NCBI RefSeq assembly: GCF_030169785.1
Contig: NZ_CP125854.1
Span: 62,001-126,000, forward strand
Length of the DNA stretch: 64,000 nucleotides
Direction of reading: 5' to 3'
Origin: Bdellovibrio sp. 22V
Lineage (GTDB): Bacteria > Bdellovibrionota > Bdellovibrionia > Bdellovibrionales > Bdellovibrionaceae
Part shown: one piece after another, positions 8,021 through 17,388 of the stretch
How the letters are laid out: every line of letters begins with the position of its first letter
Numbering within the stretch: position 1 is the first letter of the stretch
Position numbers and translations under genes: made by a program
The notes under the pieces: model-generated
Databases searched by the model: none
What the model saw: only the letters and a program-made list of their open reading frames with translations
Told to the model about the DNA's origin: nothing

Positions 8021-10402
8021 ATGAGGACCTCCCTGAAGTGTATTATTATTTCTCTCTTATTGGGCCCTGTCGCAGGCGCACAATTACCTTCAACACCAAA
8101 AAATGACTTGGAAGCTTTCAAAAAAAGTTTGGACGTATTTCGCTTGTCCAAATATGACGAAGCGATTCCGAGTTTTGAAAGTGTTCTTAAAGATAAAACG
8201 CTGGAAGAGTACACGCGTTTTTATCTGGCACAATCATACATGAAGACAGGTAAATGGGATCAGGCCGAGGCGGAGTTAAAAAAGATTCTCGAGCTTTCTC
8301 CGAATGTCAAAATGTCGATTGAAGCTTCCAATCTTTTGGGGCAGATCGCTTTGGAAAAGAAAAACTACAAACAAGCAAGCCTGCATTTTGCCAAACTCGA
8401 AAAGAGAACTCGCAACACGGAAGACTATCCGGACGTGATTTACAACTTGGCGTTGGCGGAAAAAGGTTTGAATCGTCATGCGCCGATGTGTAAGTGGCTC
8501 GTGAAAATGTATGAAAGATATCCGGCTTATCCCAAGGTCGCTGATTGGGGAGTGGACCTCGCGGCGAATGAATTTGAAGGAAAACCGACAGACTGCCACG
8601 TGACGACGGAAGATTTCCGTACGCGCGTTCGCTATTTGCTTTGGGCGGGGCTTGATCAAAAAGCTCAAGGCGAAATCAATATCATGAAAGAGAAGCTGGC
8701 AAAGTCCGATAAATACTTGGCCGACAAGCTTCAGGCGCAATTTTACTTGCAAGAGGGTGAAGTTGTTAAAGCCGTTGATATCCTCAAGCCCTATTACGAA
8801 AACAATAAAAGAAATTTCGACTATTTGATCCTCTTTGCTTCGGCGGCCGCGCGTGCAGGTGAGGTGCAGTTAGCGGTGGGTTCTTACTATTCCGCTTACA
8901 AAATGAGCCCGCGCTCAAAAACGGGTCGTCAGGCTTTGTATCAGTCGGCATTCCTAAGTTATCAGTTCCAGGATTACGACGGAGCGGCTCGTCGCTTCCA
9001 GGAATTCATGAAGGCCTATCCTAAATCAGGTTTGAACAGAGATGCGCAATGGCACTTGGCGTGGTTGAAATATCTGAAGGGTGATTATCAAGGCGCTTAC
9101 AAAGCGTTTGCAAACTTGAATGCGCAAAAAAGAAAAAACAAAAGAGGCTGGAAGTCTTTCCCGCAAGACAGAGTGAACTACTGGATGGCGATGAGCCTTC
9201 TGCGCCAAGGTAAAACGGATCAAGCCAAAGACATGATGGAAGATCTCGCGGCAGATCCATTGATGGGTTATTACTCGATCGTGGCGCAAGCGCGTTTGAA
9301 AAAAATCGAAGAAGTCAAAGCGCCAAAACTGGCGCAAACAACATCTTTGCCTACGCAGCCGCGTGTGATCTCGCGCTTCTCTGCAAGCGAGTTCTTGATG
9401 CCGGGATCGCAAGAAACTTACCGCGGGGATGATTCGGAATCGGAAGAAAACCTGGTTCTGACTCAATACTCAGCAGACGATGAAAAAGGTGAAGAAGAAG
9501 AGGCGGAAGAGTCCGACAACGCCGATTTGAAATCGGTGGAAGTGGCGGAAGAGGCCGGTTCCGTTCCTGAAGTCGCAGGTGACAAAGTCACGACATTCTC
9601 AAATCCGGTGTTGATGAAACGTTTTGAGCGTGCGCGCGATATGATGATCTTAGGGGAGTACGAATGGGCTCGCTGGGATCTTTACGATATCGAAAGAAAA
9701 ACGTCGAACCGCGAATATCTTCGCACTTTGATGAGCGAATACAATACGGCAGGACATTTCAACCGTTCTTCGTATATCGCGCAAATCAATTTCGGCGGAC
9801 AAAGAGCGGCGCACGGTCTTGAAGGAATCCGTTATCTTTGGGAGTTCGCATATCCCAAGGCGTATTCTGAGTTCGTGAATAAATACACGAAGAAGTTCGA
9901 CGTTCCGCAAGAGCTCGTTTGGGGGATCATGCGCGCGGAAACAAATTACCGCCGCGACGCAATTTCTCCAGTGGGAGCTCTTGGCTTGATGCAAGTTATG
10001 CCTTTCACAGGTCACAAGGTAGCGACACTTTTGGGCGAGAAAGATTTTAAATCGCCAATGCTTTTGCAGCCAGAGACTTCGGTGAAAATCGGCTCTCGTT
10101 ATTTGAAGCGCTTGATGGATCGTTTTGAAAATACGATTCCTTTGGTGGCGGCCGGTTATAATGCCGGTCCTCATCGCGTAAAAAACTGGTTGGTGAGCTT
10201 CGGCAATTTGGAAACAGATGAATTCGTTGAACACATTCCGTTTCTTGAAACTCGCAACTACGTAAAACGAGTTGTTTCTAACGCTTATATTTACAGTCAA
10301 TTGTACGGCAACAAAAAAGACCTTTTCCCTTATATGGCGGGGTCCGTACCTGTGAAGGTTTCGGCAGAGCTAGTAGGGAAAGAAAATTGGGATGACATTT
10401 GA
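8021..10402 (+). CDS. Soluble lytic murein transglycosylase with TPR-like superhelix
   Basis: 793 residues. Cleaves peptidoglycan glycan strands in the periplasm with formation of anhydro-muramic ends. Residues 1-20 are a signal peptide (MRTSLKCIIISLLLGPVAGA). Residues about 30-500 are helical TPR-like repeats (EYTRFYLAQSYMKTGKWDQAE and others), then an acidic Glu-rich linker. The Slt catalytic domain follows: catalytic Glu640 in RAETNYR, then GALGLMQVMP and AAGYNAGP. ATG 8021 is chosen because the signal peptide begins there; the frame is open further upstream but overlaps radA. The downstream permease starts inside the stop codon. Confidence 0.93.
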   Translation: MRTSLKCIIISLLLGPVAGAQLPSTPKNDLEAFKKSLDVFRLSKYDEAIPSFESVLKDKTLEEYTRFYLAQSYMKTGKWDQAEAELKKILELSPNVKMSIEASNLLGQIALEKKNYKQASLHFAKLEKRTRNTEDYPDVIYNLALAEKGLNRHAPMCKWLVKMYERYPAYPKVADWGVDLAANEFEGKPTDCHVTTEDFRTRVRYLLWAGLDQKAQGEINIMKEKLAKSDKYLADKLQAQFYLQEGEVVKAVDILKPYYENNKRNFDYLILFASAAARAGEVQLAVGSYYSAYKMSPRSKTGRQALYQSAFLSYQFQDYDGAARRFQEFMKAYPKSGLNRDAQWHLAWLKYLKGDYQGAYKAFANLNAQKRKNKRGWKSFPQDRVNYWMAMSLLRQGKTDQAKDMMEDLAADPLMGYYSIVAQARLKKIEEVKAPKLAQTTSLPTQPRVISRFSASEFLMPGSQETYRGDDSESEENLVLTQYSADDEKGEEEEAEESDNADLKSVEVAEEAGSVPEVAGDKVTTFSNPVLMKRFERARDMMILGEYEWARWDLYDIERKTSNREYLRTLMSEYNTAGHFNRSSYIAQINFGGQRAAHGLEGIRYLWEFAYPKAYSEFVNKYTKKFDVPQELVWGIMRAETNYRRDAISPVGALGLMQVMPFTGHKVATLLGEKDFKSPMLLQPETSVKIGSRYLKRLMDRFENTIPLVAAGYNAGPHRVKNWLVSFGNLETDEFVEHIPFLETRNYVKRVVSNAYIYSQLYGNKKDLFPYMAGSVPVKVSAELVGKENWDDI

Positions 10403-11331
10403 GAGAGAACGTTTTCCGTTTTGTCTTAAAAAAATTATTTGAAATGTTAGCGTCGCTGGTGGTCCTTGCGGCGCTTACGTTTTTTTTGCTTAAAGCCTTG
10501 CCCGGCGGTCCTTTCGACGACGATATTGCCCTGAATCCTCTGGTTAAAGAAAAACTCATGCAGCATTGGAATGTGGAAGCCTCTTGGGCAGGACAAGTCG
10601 TTTCCTATATGTCTTCCGTGGCGCAGGGGGACCTGGGAATTTCCATGGCCAGACCCGATCGCAGCGTCAGCGAGATTATTGCGCAAGGAATACAGAACAC
10701 GCTGATGCTCAATGGTCTTTCGCTTGTGTTTATTCTTTGTGGCGCGTTTGCGATTTCACTTTTAGCTGTGCGCTATCGAGAAACTTGGATCGAGCAGACG
10801 ATTGATCAAGGTGTGATCGCGTTTTTATCTCTTCCAAGTCTGTTCTGGGGGCCCTTGCTTATTTACGTTTTTGGATTTTATTGGAACCTTTTGCCCGTCG
10901 CTTTTTTGACGACACCTCAGCATTATATTTTGCCGCTTTTGACACTCAGTCTTCGTCCGATGGCGGTGCTCATCCGTCTTCTTAAAAATTCTCTGCACGA
11001 CAACCTCACGCAAGACTATGTGCGCACAGCCCGCGCGAAGGGTGTCAGTTCGTGGGCAATTCTAGTTCATCATGTTCTTAAAAACTCCCTGATTCCTTTT
11101 TTAAGCTACGTGGGCCCTCTTGTCGTGTCGCTGCTTTCGGGTTCTTTCCTGGTGGAAGTGCTTTTTGCGGTTCCGGGGCTTGGCACGGAGTTTATTGCGT
11201 CTTTGAACGATCGCGATTACACATTGATTGTGGGATTAACCTTGTTTTACGGAACGTTGTTGATTCTGGTGAACTCGTTTATCGACGTTCTTTTACGGTT
11301 GGTAGATCCGCGTTTAAGGGAGAACGCATGA
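10399..11331 (+). CDS. ABC transporter permease, DppB/OppB family
   Basis: 310 residues, inner-membrane permease of the oligopeptide/nickel type. An N-terminal helix (MLASLVVLAALTFFLLKALPGGP) carries the LPGGP typical of the family, five more membrane segments follow, and the cytoplasmic EAA loop is YVRTARAKGVSSWAILVHHVLKN. The start is TTG 10399, overlapping the transglycosylase stop (TTGA); ATG 10444 would remove part of the first helix. The tight coupling suggests uptake of cell-wall fragments released by the lytic enzyme, an inference. No solute-binding protein or ATPase gene is present here. Confidence 0.9.
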   Translation: MRENVFRFVLKKLFEMLASLVVLAALTFFLLKALPGGPFDDDIALNPLVKEKLMQHWNVEASWAGQVVSYMSSVAQGDLGISMARPDRSVSEIIAQGIQNTLMLNGLSLVFILCGAFAISLLAVRYRETWIEQTIDQGVIAFLSLPSLFWGPLLIYVFGFYWNLLPVAFLTTPQHYILPLLTLSLRPMAVLIRLLKNSLHDNLTQDYVRTARAKGVSSWAILVHHVLKNSLIPFLSYVGPLVVSLLSGSFLVEVLFAVPGLGTEFIASLNDRDYTLIVGLTLFYGTLLILVNSFIDVLLRLVDPRLRENA

Positions 11332-12140
11332 AAAAAATCTTCCTGGTTGTCGCAAGCACGTACTTGATTCTGCTTTTACTTTTGACTCTTTTTTATTCTG
11401 TCCTTGGTTTCTCATCGGGACTTGAACAGAACATTGAACAAATTCTGACGGGGCCGGGCCATCAATTCTGGTTTGGCACGGACTCTTTAGGCAGAGACAT
11501 GTTCGCCCGCGTTTTATCGGGTGGAAGAATATCCTTACTTGTAGGCGTGTTCTGTGCGCTTTTATCTTTCGTATTTGGATTTATTTACGGTGCTGTCGCG
11601 GGATGGTTCGAAGGTGTCGTGGATAAGATCCTCATGCGTTTCTGCGACATTCTCATGGCCGTGCCGAGTTTTATTCTTGTCTCCGTTTTATGTCTAAGCT
11701 TGCAATTGCTGTTGCCGATACAAGACGTTTACATGAAAGCTCTTTTAAGTCTGTGCGTCGGAATTTCCGCGACTCACTGGATGAGTCTTGCGCGAGTGAC
11801 ACGAGGAATGGTTTTAGAAATCCGCAGAAAACCTTTCGTCGAAGCCGCCGTCGCATTAGGTGGCAGCCGCACACATATTCTTTGGCGTCACGTTCTGCCG
11901 AATATGCTGGGCACATTGCTCATTCTCGTGGCCATGCAGATCCCGACAAATATTCTTTACGAAAGCTTTATGAGTTTTATCGGCCTCGGCGTACATCCGC
12001 CTTACACAAGTTGGGGCATTCTTGTGCGCGAAGGTTGGAAAACTCTTTCAAGCTTCCCCCATCTCATTCTTTTTCCATCTCTGATTTTATTTCTGACTGT
12101 GTGGAGCATCCACATCCTATTGGACCACTTCAAATCCTAG
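11328..12140 (+). CDS. ABC transporter permease, DppC/OppC family
   Basis: 270 residues, partner permease of the preceding gene and overlapping it by ATGA. One N-terminal helix is followed by the family signature HQFWFGTDSLGRDMFARVLSG, then four or five membrane segments. The EAA loop is FVEAAVALGGSRTHILWRHVLPN. Shorter than many OppC proteins because the N-terminal extension is small. The two ATPase subunits and the binding protein must be encoded elsewhere. A strong hairpin follows within five bases of the stop. Confidence 0.9.
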   Translation: MKKIFLVVASTYLILLLLLTLFYSVLGFSSGLEQNIEQILTGPGHQFWFGTDSLGRDMFARVLSGGRISLLVGVFCALLSFVFGFIYGAVAGWFEGVVDKILMRFCDILMAVPSFILVSVLCLSLQLLLPIQDVYMKALLSLCVGISATHWMSLARVTRGMVLEIRRKPFVEAAVALGGSRTHILWRHVLPNMLGTLLILVAMQIPTNILYESFMSFIGLGVHPPYTSWGILVREGWKTLSSFPHLILFPSLILFLTVWSIHILLDHFKS

Positions 12141-12144
12141 AAGG

Positions 12145-12182
12145 GTACCTGCTTCCCTTTGTGAACAAAGGGAAGCAGGTAC
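12145..12182. terminator. Perfect 17-bp hairpin between permease and amidase genes
   Basis: GTACCTGCTTCCCTTTG (12145-12161), loop TGAA, and its exact inverse (12166-12182). It sits between the convergent permease and amidase stop codons and could terminate both. The arm core G-x-CCTGCTTC resembles the GGTGCCTGCTTC repeat family, so it may be a diverged copy. Confidence 0.8.
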
Positions 12183-12184
12183 GT

Positions 12185-13642
12185 TTAAGGGGGTTGCCAG
12201 CCGCCGAAAGTTGTTTCGATGAACTCGGCACAGGACAATGTCAGGTGGTCATTCATTTCGCGGGACACGATTTGAATTCCCAACGGCAGCCCGTCGGCGT
12301 TAAGGCCTGTCGGTGCGACTGTGGCTGGATGGCCTAGCGTTGTAAAGATAGCTGTGTAGATAAAATCAAACGGAGACCAGAGCGGAGCGCGGTGTTTTGG
12401 CGCCACTCGCGGATGTGGAGGCAAAAGAAGTAGTCCTTCTTCTCCCAGCATCGCATCGAGGTCGCGCGCCATTTTTTGAAGGTCGGCCATTTGTTGAGTG
12501 TAATCGCCGTTCCCGGAATCAAACATTTCGGCCAAAGAAACCAAAAGATTCGGGAAGGTATAATCACCGCGGCCCAGAGCCACTTTCAAAATTTCTTTTC
12601 CGATAGAAAGATGCTTCGTCGGTCCCATCAATGTTTCAAAAAGATTTCTATTCTTAGAGCTTTTGAGTGCCGCAAACCACAATTCAGTTCCGCGCACAAA
12701 GAAGCGAGGATCCACTTCTTCAACCACGGCACCCAGTTCCGCAAAAAGTTTTCCGCAATTACGCACGACCTGCGCCATTTCGTAATCAGTGCTGCGCGTG
12801 CGATGAAAAATCGGTTCAGGACAAATCAAAATTTTCCGACCGGCCCATTCTTGGGTGCGCTCTTTCAAAACAGGATTCTGCATCGTATGCGGATCGAGAC
12901 CATCAGCACCCATAAGGATTTTCATCATCGGATAGAGGTCGCTCGCACGACGGCTCATTGGCCCCATGGAGGTGTATGGATATTTGTTTTCGGCAAGGCC
13001 CAGAAGTTCTTCTTTTCTAAAAGGAAAGTGACCTGTTAAAGGTAAAAGTTTACGAGTGGGTTTATGCCCGAAAACGCCACAGAAAAAAGCAGGCATACGA
13101 ATACTTCCGCCGATATCACTGCCAAGTCCTAGAGGAGTTGCGCCAGCACCTAAAAGAGCGCCCTCGCCACCGCTGGAGCCGCCGCATGTACGGGAAAGAT
13201 CATAGGGATTGTTCGTGCGACCGTAAACGGGATTGAAGGTTTCAAACCAAAAACCAAGTTCAGGAACATTGGTCGTTCCCATCGGAATGGCGCCGGCATT
13301 TTTCATGCGTGCGACGACGGTCGCATCCCAATCCATCACACTTTGCGTTTGATGAATACTCCCGCCGGTGCGTTTCATGCCTTCATAGGAGAACATTTCT
13401 TTAACGGTAAAAGGCACACCAAAGAGGGGAGGTAGATCTGAATTGTTTTTTGCAAGCTGTTCGGTTTGTTCTTTCGCTGTTTGGCGCGCTCGCTCATAGT
13501 CTTTTTCGACCATGGCATTGAGTGAGGAGTTCACCTGTTCAATGCGTTCAATGTGCGCCTCAAGAACTTCTGTCGGAGAGACTTCTTTTTTCGCTACCTT
13601 CGCGGCGATTTCTAAAGCGGAAAGTTTCAACAATTCGTTCAT
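12185..13642 (-). CDS. Amidase signature family hydrolase
   Basis: 485 residues. Amidase-signature enzymes hydrolyse amides with a Ser-Ser-Lys triad. The catalytic Lys is in FTVKEM, and the glycine/serine block is CGGSSGGEGALLGAGATPLG, followed by GSDIGGSIRMPAFFCGVFGHKPT. The C-terminus has the conserved VAPTGLNADGLPLGIQIV. It is not part of a gatCAB cluster, and its layout resembles fatty-acid-amide or general amidases, so the substrate is unknown. It follows ychF at 44 bases with a terminator hairpin between, so it is probably transcribed on its own or by read-through. Confidence 0.88.
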   Translation of the reverse strand: MNELLKLSALEIAAKVAKKEVSPTEVLEAHIERIEQVNSSLNAMVEKDYERARQTAKEQTEQLAKNNSDLPPLFGVPFTVKEMFSYEGMKRTGGSIHQTQSVMDWDATVVARMKNAGAIPMGTTNVPELGFWFETFNPVYGRTNNPYDLSRTCGGSSGGEGALLGAGATPLGLGSDIGGSIRMPAFFCGVFGHKPTRKLLPLTGHFPFRKEELLGLAENKYPYTSMGPMSRRASDLYPMMKILMGADGLDPHTMQNPVLKERTQEWAGRKILICPEPIFHRTRSTDYEMAQVVRNCGKLFAELGAVVEEVDPRFFVRGTELWFAALKSSKNRNLFETLMGPTKHLSIGKEILKVALGRGDYTFPNLLVSLAEMFDSGNGDYTQQMADLQKMARDLDAMLGEEGLLLLPPHPRVAPKHRAPLWSPFDFIYTAIFTTLGHPATVAPTGLNADGLPLGIQIVSREMNDHLTLSCAEFIETTFGGWQPP

Positions 13643-13651
13643 AAAAACTAA

Positions 13652-13674
13652 AAAGGGAGCTTGTCGCTCCCTTT
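13652..13674 (-). terminator. Terminator downstream of ychF
   Basis: AAAGGGAGC and GCTCCCTTT pair over nine bases with a 5-base loop. On the minus strand the right-hand side continues into TTTAGTTTTT, as expected of a Rho-independent terminator after ychF. Confidence 0.8.
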
Positions 13675-13686
13675 CTCCTTAACGTT

Positions 13687-14787
13687 CTAAACGTTGAATC
13701 TGAAGAACAAGATATCTCCATCTTTAACGACGTATTCTTTTCCTTCAAGTCGATATTTACCAGCTTCTTTAACAGCTTGCTCCGATTTGTAGGTGAACAA
13801 ATCTTCGCAGTGGTAAGTCTCTGCGCGGATAAAACCTTTTTCAAAGTCTGTGTGAATGACGCCCGCTGCTTGCGGAGCTTTTGTGCCCGCGCGGATTGTC
13901 CACGCACGCACTTCTTTTTCGCCCGCAGTGAAGTAAGTTTGCAGGCCCAAAAGTTTATAAGCTTCACGGATCAAACGATTCAAGCCTGGCTCTTCAGCGC
14001 CCATTGCATCCAAGAAGTCTTTGCGCTCTTCAGGAGGAAGAAGAGAGATTTCCGCTTCCATCGCAGAACAGATCAAGATCGTGTTGTTGTTCTCTTCAGC
14101 CGCGCGTGCCTCAACAGATTTTGTCCAATCGTTGCCACCGGCTGCGAAGTCCGTGTCAGACACGTTCATCGCGTAAAGCACAGGCTTCGCTGTCAAAAGA
14201 TGCATGTCGCGCAAGAAAGGAAGCTCTAAATCATCCAAAGCAACAGAACGTGCAGGAAGACCTTTGCCCAAAGCATCTTTGATTTTCTTTGTGACTTCCG
14301 CTTCCATTTTCAACTTTTTGTCTGTTGTATTCTTCGCCATCTTTTCGATGCGCTGATATTTTTTATCAACAGAATCCAAGTCCGCCAAAAGCAACTCTGT
14401 ATTAATAACTTCGATGTCGCGAATAGGATCTACAGAGCCAGATACGTGCACGATATTTGGATCGTCAAAACAACGAACTACGTGAACGATCGCATCTGTT
14501 TGACGGATGTGAGAAAGGAATTGGTTACCAAGGCCTTCACCTTGGGACGCGCCTTTCACGATACCTGCGATATCCACGAACTCCATCGTCGTTGGAATCA
14601 CTTTTTGTGGCTTAATAAACGTTGTGATTTTATCCATGCGCGGATCTGGAACCGTCACCACGCCGACGTTGGGATCAATCGTACAGAAAGGGTAGTTGGC
14701 TGCTTCCGCCTTTGCAGAAGTGAGCGCGTTGAAAAGTGTACTTTTACCTACGTTGGGAAGGCCAACGATACCGACTTGTAAAGCCAT
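13687..14787 (-). CDS. ychF: Ribosome-binding ATPase YchF (Obg family)
   Basis: 366 residues, full length. YchF is a universally conserved ATPase of the Obg/translation-factor group that binds ribosomes and is linked to oxidative-stress control. The P-loop GLPNVGKST is at residues 8-16, and switch/G-motifs [21 protein letters not shown] and YAMNVSD follow (NVSD replaces NKxD, in line with ATP preference). The C-terminal TGS domain ends in [11 protein letters not shown]. It is downstream of pth with a 34-base gap and is part of the pth-ychF pairing common in bacteria. Confidence 0.97.
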   Translation of the reverse strand: MALQVGIVGLPNVGKSTLFNALTSAKAEAANYPFCTIDPNVGVVTVPDPRMDKITTFIKPQKVIPTTMEFVDIAGIVKGASQGEGLGNQFLSHIRQTDAIVHVVRCFDDPNIVHVSGSVDPIRDIEVINTELLLADLDSVDKKYQRIEKMAKNTTDKKLKMEAEVTKKIKDALGKGLPARSVALDDLELPFLRDMHLLTAKPVLYAMNVSDTDFAAGGNDWTKSVEARAAEENNNTILICSAMEAEISLLPPEERKDFLDAMGAEEPGLNRLIREAYKLLGLQTYFTAGEKEVRAWTIRAGTKAPQAAGVIHTDFEKGFIRAETYHCEDLFTYKSEQAVKEAGKYRLEGKEYVVKDGDILFFRFNV

Positions 14788-14821
14788 CTAAAAACCCCTT
14801 ATTTGAAGAGGCCAATCTAGC

Positions 14822-15385
14822 TTAACTATTGAATTTTGTCGAAGCTTTTTGGATTCCATCGAGGATAATACTCTCGACGGCATCGATACTTTTGTTGAGG
14901 AAGTCTGGCATCTTCTCGAACTCTTCTTTTGAGAATTTTCCAAGAACATGGTCCGCAACTGGAATATGCGGGTTCTCAGGGCGTCCGACACCGATACGCA
15001 GGCGAATATAATCGGCGGAGCCCAGCAAACCTGAGATGCTCTTGATTCCGTTATGCCCGCCGTGACCGCGATTTTTCTGGATTTTGAGCTGACCAAAAGG
15101 CTGATCAATTTCATCGTGCAAGACAATCAAATGAGCCATCGGAATTTTATAAAAGCCCATCAAAGGCTGCACGGATTCACCCGAGAGATTCATGTAAGTC
15201 TGCGGTTTGCAAAAAATGATCTGATGATCATGCCACTTTACTTGTGCGATTTCTGCTTTGAACTGATTTTTGATCGGGGGATTTCCCAAACTTTGAAGAG
15301 CATAATCCACCGCCATAAAACCAATGTTATGACGAGTGAGTTTGTATTCTCCGCCGGGATTTCCAAGTCCAACCACTAACCACAT
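14822..15385 (-). CDS. pth: Peptidyl-tRNA hydrolase
   Basis: 187 residues. Releases tRNA from peptidyl-tRNA dropped by ribosomes. The start MWLVVGLGNPGGEYKLTRHNIGF contains the catalytic His (HNIGF) and the Asn of GLGNPG. KPQTYMNLSGESVQ, HDEIDQPFG and GHGGHNGIKSI follow, all family motifs. The gene lies between rplY and ychF in the same direction, an arrangement frequent in bacteria. A terminator separates it from rplY, so it may have its own promoter. Confidence 0.97.
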   Translation of the reverse strand: MWLVVGLGNPGGEYKLTRHNIGFMAVDYALQSLGNPPIKNQFKAEIAQVKWHDHQIIFCKPQTYMNLSGESVQPLMGFYKIPMAHLIVLHDEIDQPFGQLKIQKNRGHGGHNGIKSISGLLGSADYIRLRIGVGRPENPHIPVADHVLGKFSKEEFEKMPDFLNKSIDAVESIILDGIQKASTKFNS

Positions 15386-15408
15386 AAATCAAAGCCTCTG
15401 AAAGAAAA

Positions 15409-15433
15409 AAAGGCAGCCATAACGGCTGCCTTT
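15409..15433 (-). terminator. Terminator downstream of rplY
   Basis: AAAGGCAGCC and GGCTGCCTTT form a perfect 10-bp stem with a 5-base loop. On the minus strand the stem is followed by TTTTTCTTTC. Confidence 0.85.
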
Positions 15434-15496
15434 GATTTTATTACTACGTCAGCTTCCAAGACCGAAGGTCCCTTCAGCATTGTGCACTCAGCGGAA

Positions 15497-16147
15497 TTAC
15501 TTTTTCGCTGGAGCTTTTGCAGCAGCAGGAGCGGCAGCAGCAGGTGCAGCAGCAGCTGGAGCAGCGGCAGCCGCAGGAGCAGCAGCTTCTTCTTCTTGAG
15601 CGTTAACAACCGCGATAGTTTGGTCACCGCCAGTGATAACTTTTACTGAACCAGTTACTTGCAAATCAGAAACGTGAAGAGCATCGCCTACTGCCAAGTT
15701 AGAGATATCAGCAGTGATGAATTCAGGGATTTCAGTTGGAAGAGTTTCAACCTCAACAGAACGAAGAACGACGTTCAACAAGCCGCCTTCAGAAAGACCG
15801 ATTGGTTTACCTTCAAGACGAACTTCAACGTTAACGCGAACAGCTTTCTTAAGATCCAAAGCGAAGAAATCAACGTGTTGAGGACGGCGAGAAAGTGGGT
15901 GAACGTCTACTGACTTAACAAGAACAACGATACCGTTGGCTTTTTTGTCAGAGCTTTTCAATGTGAAAAGAGCATTCTCGTAAGCACGAGTGTTGAACTT
16001 AACCATTTCTTTTTCACCAACAGATACGTTGATAGGCTCAACAGCTCCGTAGATAACTGCAGGCACGTTGCGAGAGTTGCGAAGTGCGCGGCTGTTGTGT
16101 TTACCAGTTTCACGAGGAGCTACTTCTAGTTCGATTCTATTTTTCAT
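15497..16147 (-). CDS. rplY: 50S ribosomal protein L25, general stress protein Ctc type
   Basis: 216 residues, two-domain Ctc/TL5 form that binds 5S rRNA. The N-terminal L25 domain (RNSRNVPAVIYGA...HPLSRRPQHVDFFALD) is followed by the beta-rich Ctc domain (VEVETLPTEIPEFITADISNLAVGD). The last 30 residues are an Ala/Pro repeat tail ending in KAPAKK, coded by GCAGCAGG-like short repeats that could vary in copy number. ATG 16147 has GAAGGA upstream. It follows prs, the common prs-rplY-pth order. Confidence 0.95.
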   Translation of the reverse strand: MKNRIELEVAPRETGKHNSRALRNSRNVPAVIYGAVEPINVSVGEKEMVKFNTRAYENALFTLKSSDKKANGIVVLVKSVDVHPLSRRPQHVDFFALDLKKAVRVNVEVRLEGKPIGLSEGGLLNVVLRSVEVETLPTEIPEFITADISNLAVGDALHVSDLQVTGSVKVITGGDQTIAVVNAQEEEAAAPAAAAAPAAAAPAAAAPAAAKAPAKK

Positions 16148-16226
16148 GTTTTTTTCCTTCTAGTCCAATAGAGGGTTTGTTAATAAAATCCCATTTCTGG
16201 GTTTAAAATTTACTTCAGCCTGTACA

Positions 16227-16260
16227 CCCTTCGGTGCTTCGGCACTGTGGCCATCCGGCC
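16227..16260. repeat. GC-rich hairpin at the end of prs, repeat family B
   Basis: Contains GTGC-TTCG-GCAC (a UUCG-type hairpin on the + strand) and ends in CCATCCGGCC. The segment GCTTCGG..GGCAC..CCATCCGG recurs at 26009-26030. The same core in reverse complement recurs at 39052-39083. It overlaps the prs stop codon. Confidence 0.5.
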
Positions 16261-17204
16261 TAGTCAAACAAGCTGCTGACGGAATCATTTCCGTGGATTC
16301 GTTTGATCGCCTCGGCCAAAACCGGAGCTACAGAAACCACTTCGATTTTTCCACAGCTTTTCGCCGCTTCATTAAGCGGGATCGTGTCGGTCACCCATAC
16401 TTTTTCGATAGGGCTTTCTTTGAGACGACTGATCGCGGGTCCTGAAAAAACAGGGTGCGTTGCAACGGCGAACACCCTTTTTGCCCCATTCTTCAAGAGG
16501 CTGTCAACTGCTTGTGTAAGGGTTCCTGCTGTATCGATCATATCGTCGACAATCACCGCCGTTTTGCCAGTCACATCCCCAATTAGATGGAGGGCTTTTG
16601 CCTCGTTCGGGCCGGAACGGCGTTTATCGATGATCGCCATCGAGGACTCAATGCGTTTTGCGAAGGCGCGGGTTCTTTCAACCCCACCGGCATCTGGACT
16701 CACCGCGACAAAGTCGCCGCCTTGGCCATAAGCCTCTCGCCAAGCGCGAGCTAAAGTCGGAATCGCAAACAAGTGATCCACTGGAACATTGAAGAAACCT
16801 TGGATTTGGGCCGCATGCAGGTCGACGGAAACCACACGAGTGGCTCCGGCCGTGGTCAAAAGATCGGCCATCAATTTTGCCGAGATCGGGGCGCGAGGCG
16901 CCACTTTACGATCTTGGCGCGCATAACCGTAATAAGGAATGACGGCCGTGATGGAGGCTGCGGAAGCTCGTCTTAAAGCATCGAGCATCACAAAAAGCTC
17001 CATGTAGTTTTGGTTCACTGGAGGGCAGGTGCTTTGTACGACAAAGACATGCTGTCCGCGAACACTCTCATGAATTTCAACTTGAATTTCGCCATCCGCA
17101 AAGCTGCTGACTTCACAGTACCCGAGGTCCACACCCGCGGCTTCGGCTACTTTTTTTGCCAGTTGAGGATTAGCATTGGCAGTAAAGATTTTTAGGCCCT
17201 TCAT
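16260..17204 (-). CDS. prs: Ribose-phosphate pyrophosphokinase
   Basis: 314 residues. Makes PRPP from ribose-5-phosphate and ATP for nucleotide, His and Trp synthesis. Family motifs in order: FADGEIQVEIHESVRG, PYYGYARQDRK, VDLHAAQIQGFF, VSPDAGGVERTRAFAKR, and the PRPP-binding loop VDDMIDTAGTL. AGGAG lies ten bases before ATG 17204 and seven before an in-frame GTG at 17207, so the protein may carry one extra residue. It heads the prs-rplY-pth-ychF block. Confidence 0.97.
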   Translation of the reverse strand: MKGLKIFTANANPQLAKKVAEAAGVDLGYCEVSSFADGEIQVEIHESVRGQHVFVVQSTCPPVNQNYMELFVMLDALRRASAASITAVIPYYGYARQDRKVAPRAPISAKLMADLLTTAGATRVVSVDLHAAQIQGFFNVPVDHLFAIPTLARAWREAYGQGGDFVAVSPDAGGVERTRAFAKRIESSMAIIDKRRSGPNEAKALHLIGDVTGKTAVIVDDMIDTAGTLTQAVDSLLKNGAKRVFAVATHPVFSGPAISRLKESPIEKVWVTDTIPLNEAAKSCGKIEVVSVAPVLAEAIKRIHGNDSVSSLFD

Positions 17205-17388
17205 CACTCGTAGTCTCCTGAGGTAAAAGTCCGTTTGGAAGAACCTAGCAAAGAGGTCAGGCCTTTGTCCACTTTTTCGCGGATCGCTAGAGTGTTTTCC
17301 CTCGGAAAAACGGGGACTTTGCTATGAAAAAAGGCAGAGGAAGCCGACCCAGAAGGCAGGCTCGTAGAGATAGGAAAAATTTACTTGC

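Noticed and set aside
9026-9466. Minus-strand open frames inside the transglycosylase gene
   Set aside because: They are low-complexity, lie opposite a clearly coding strand and have no ribosome sites.
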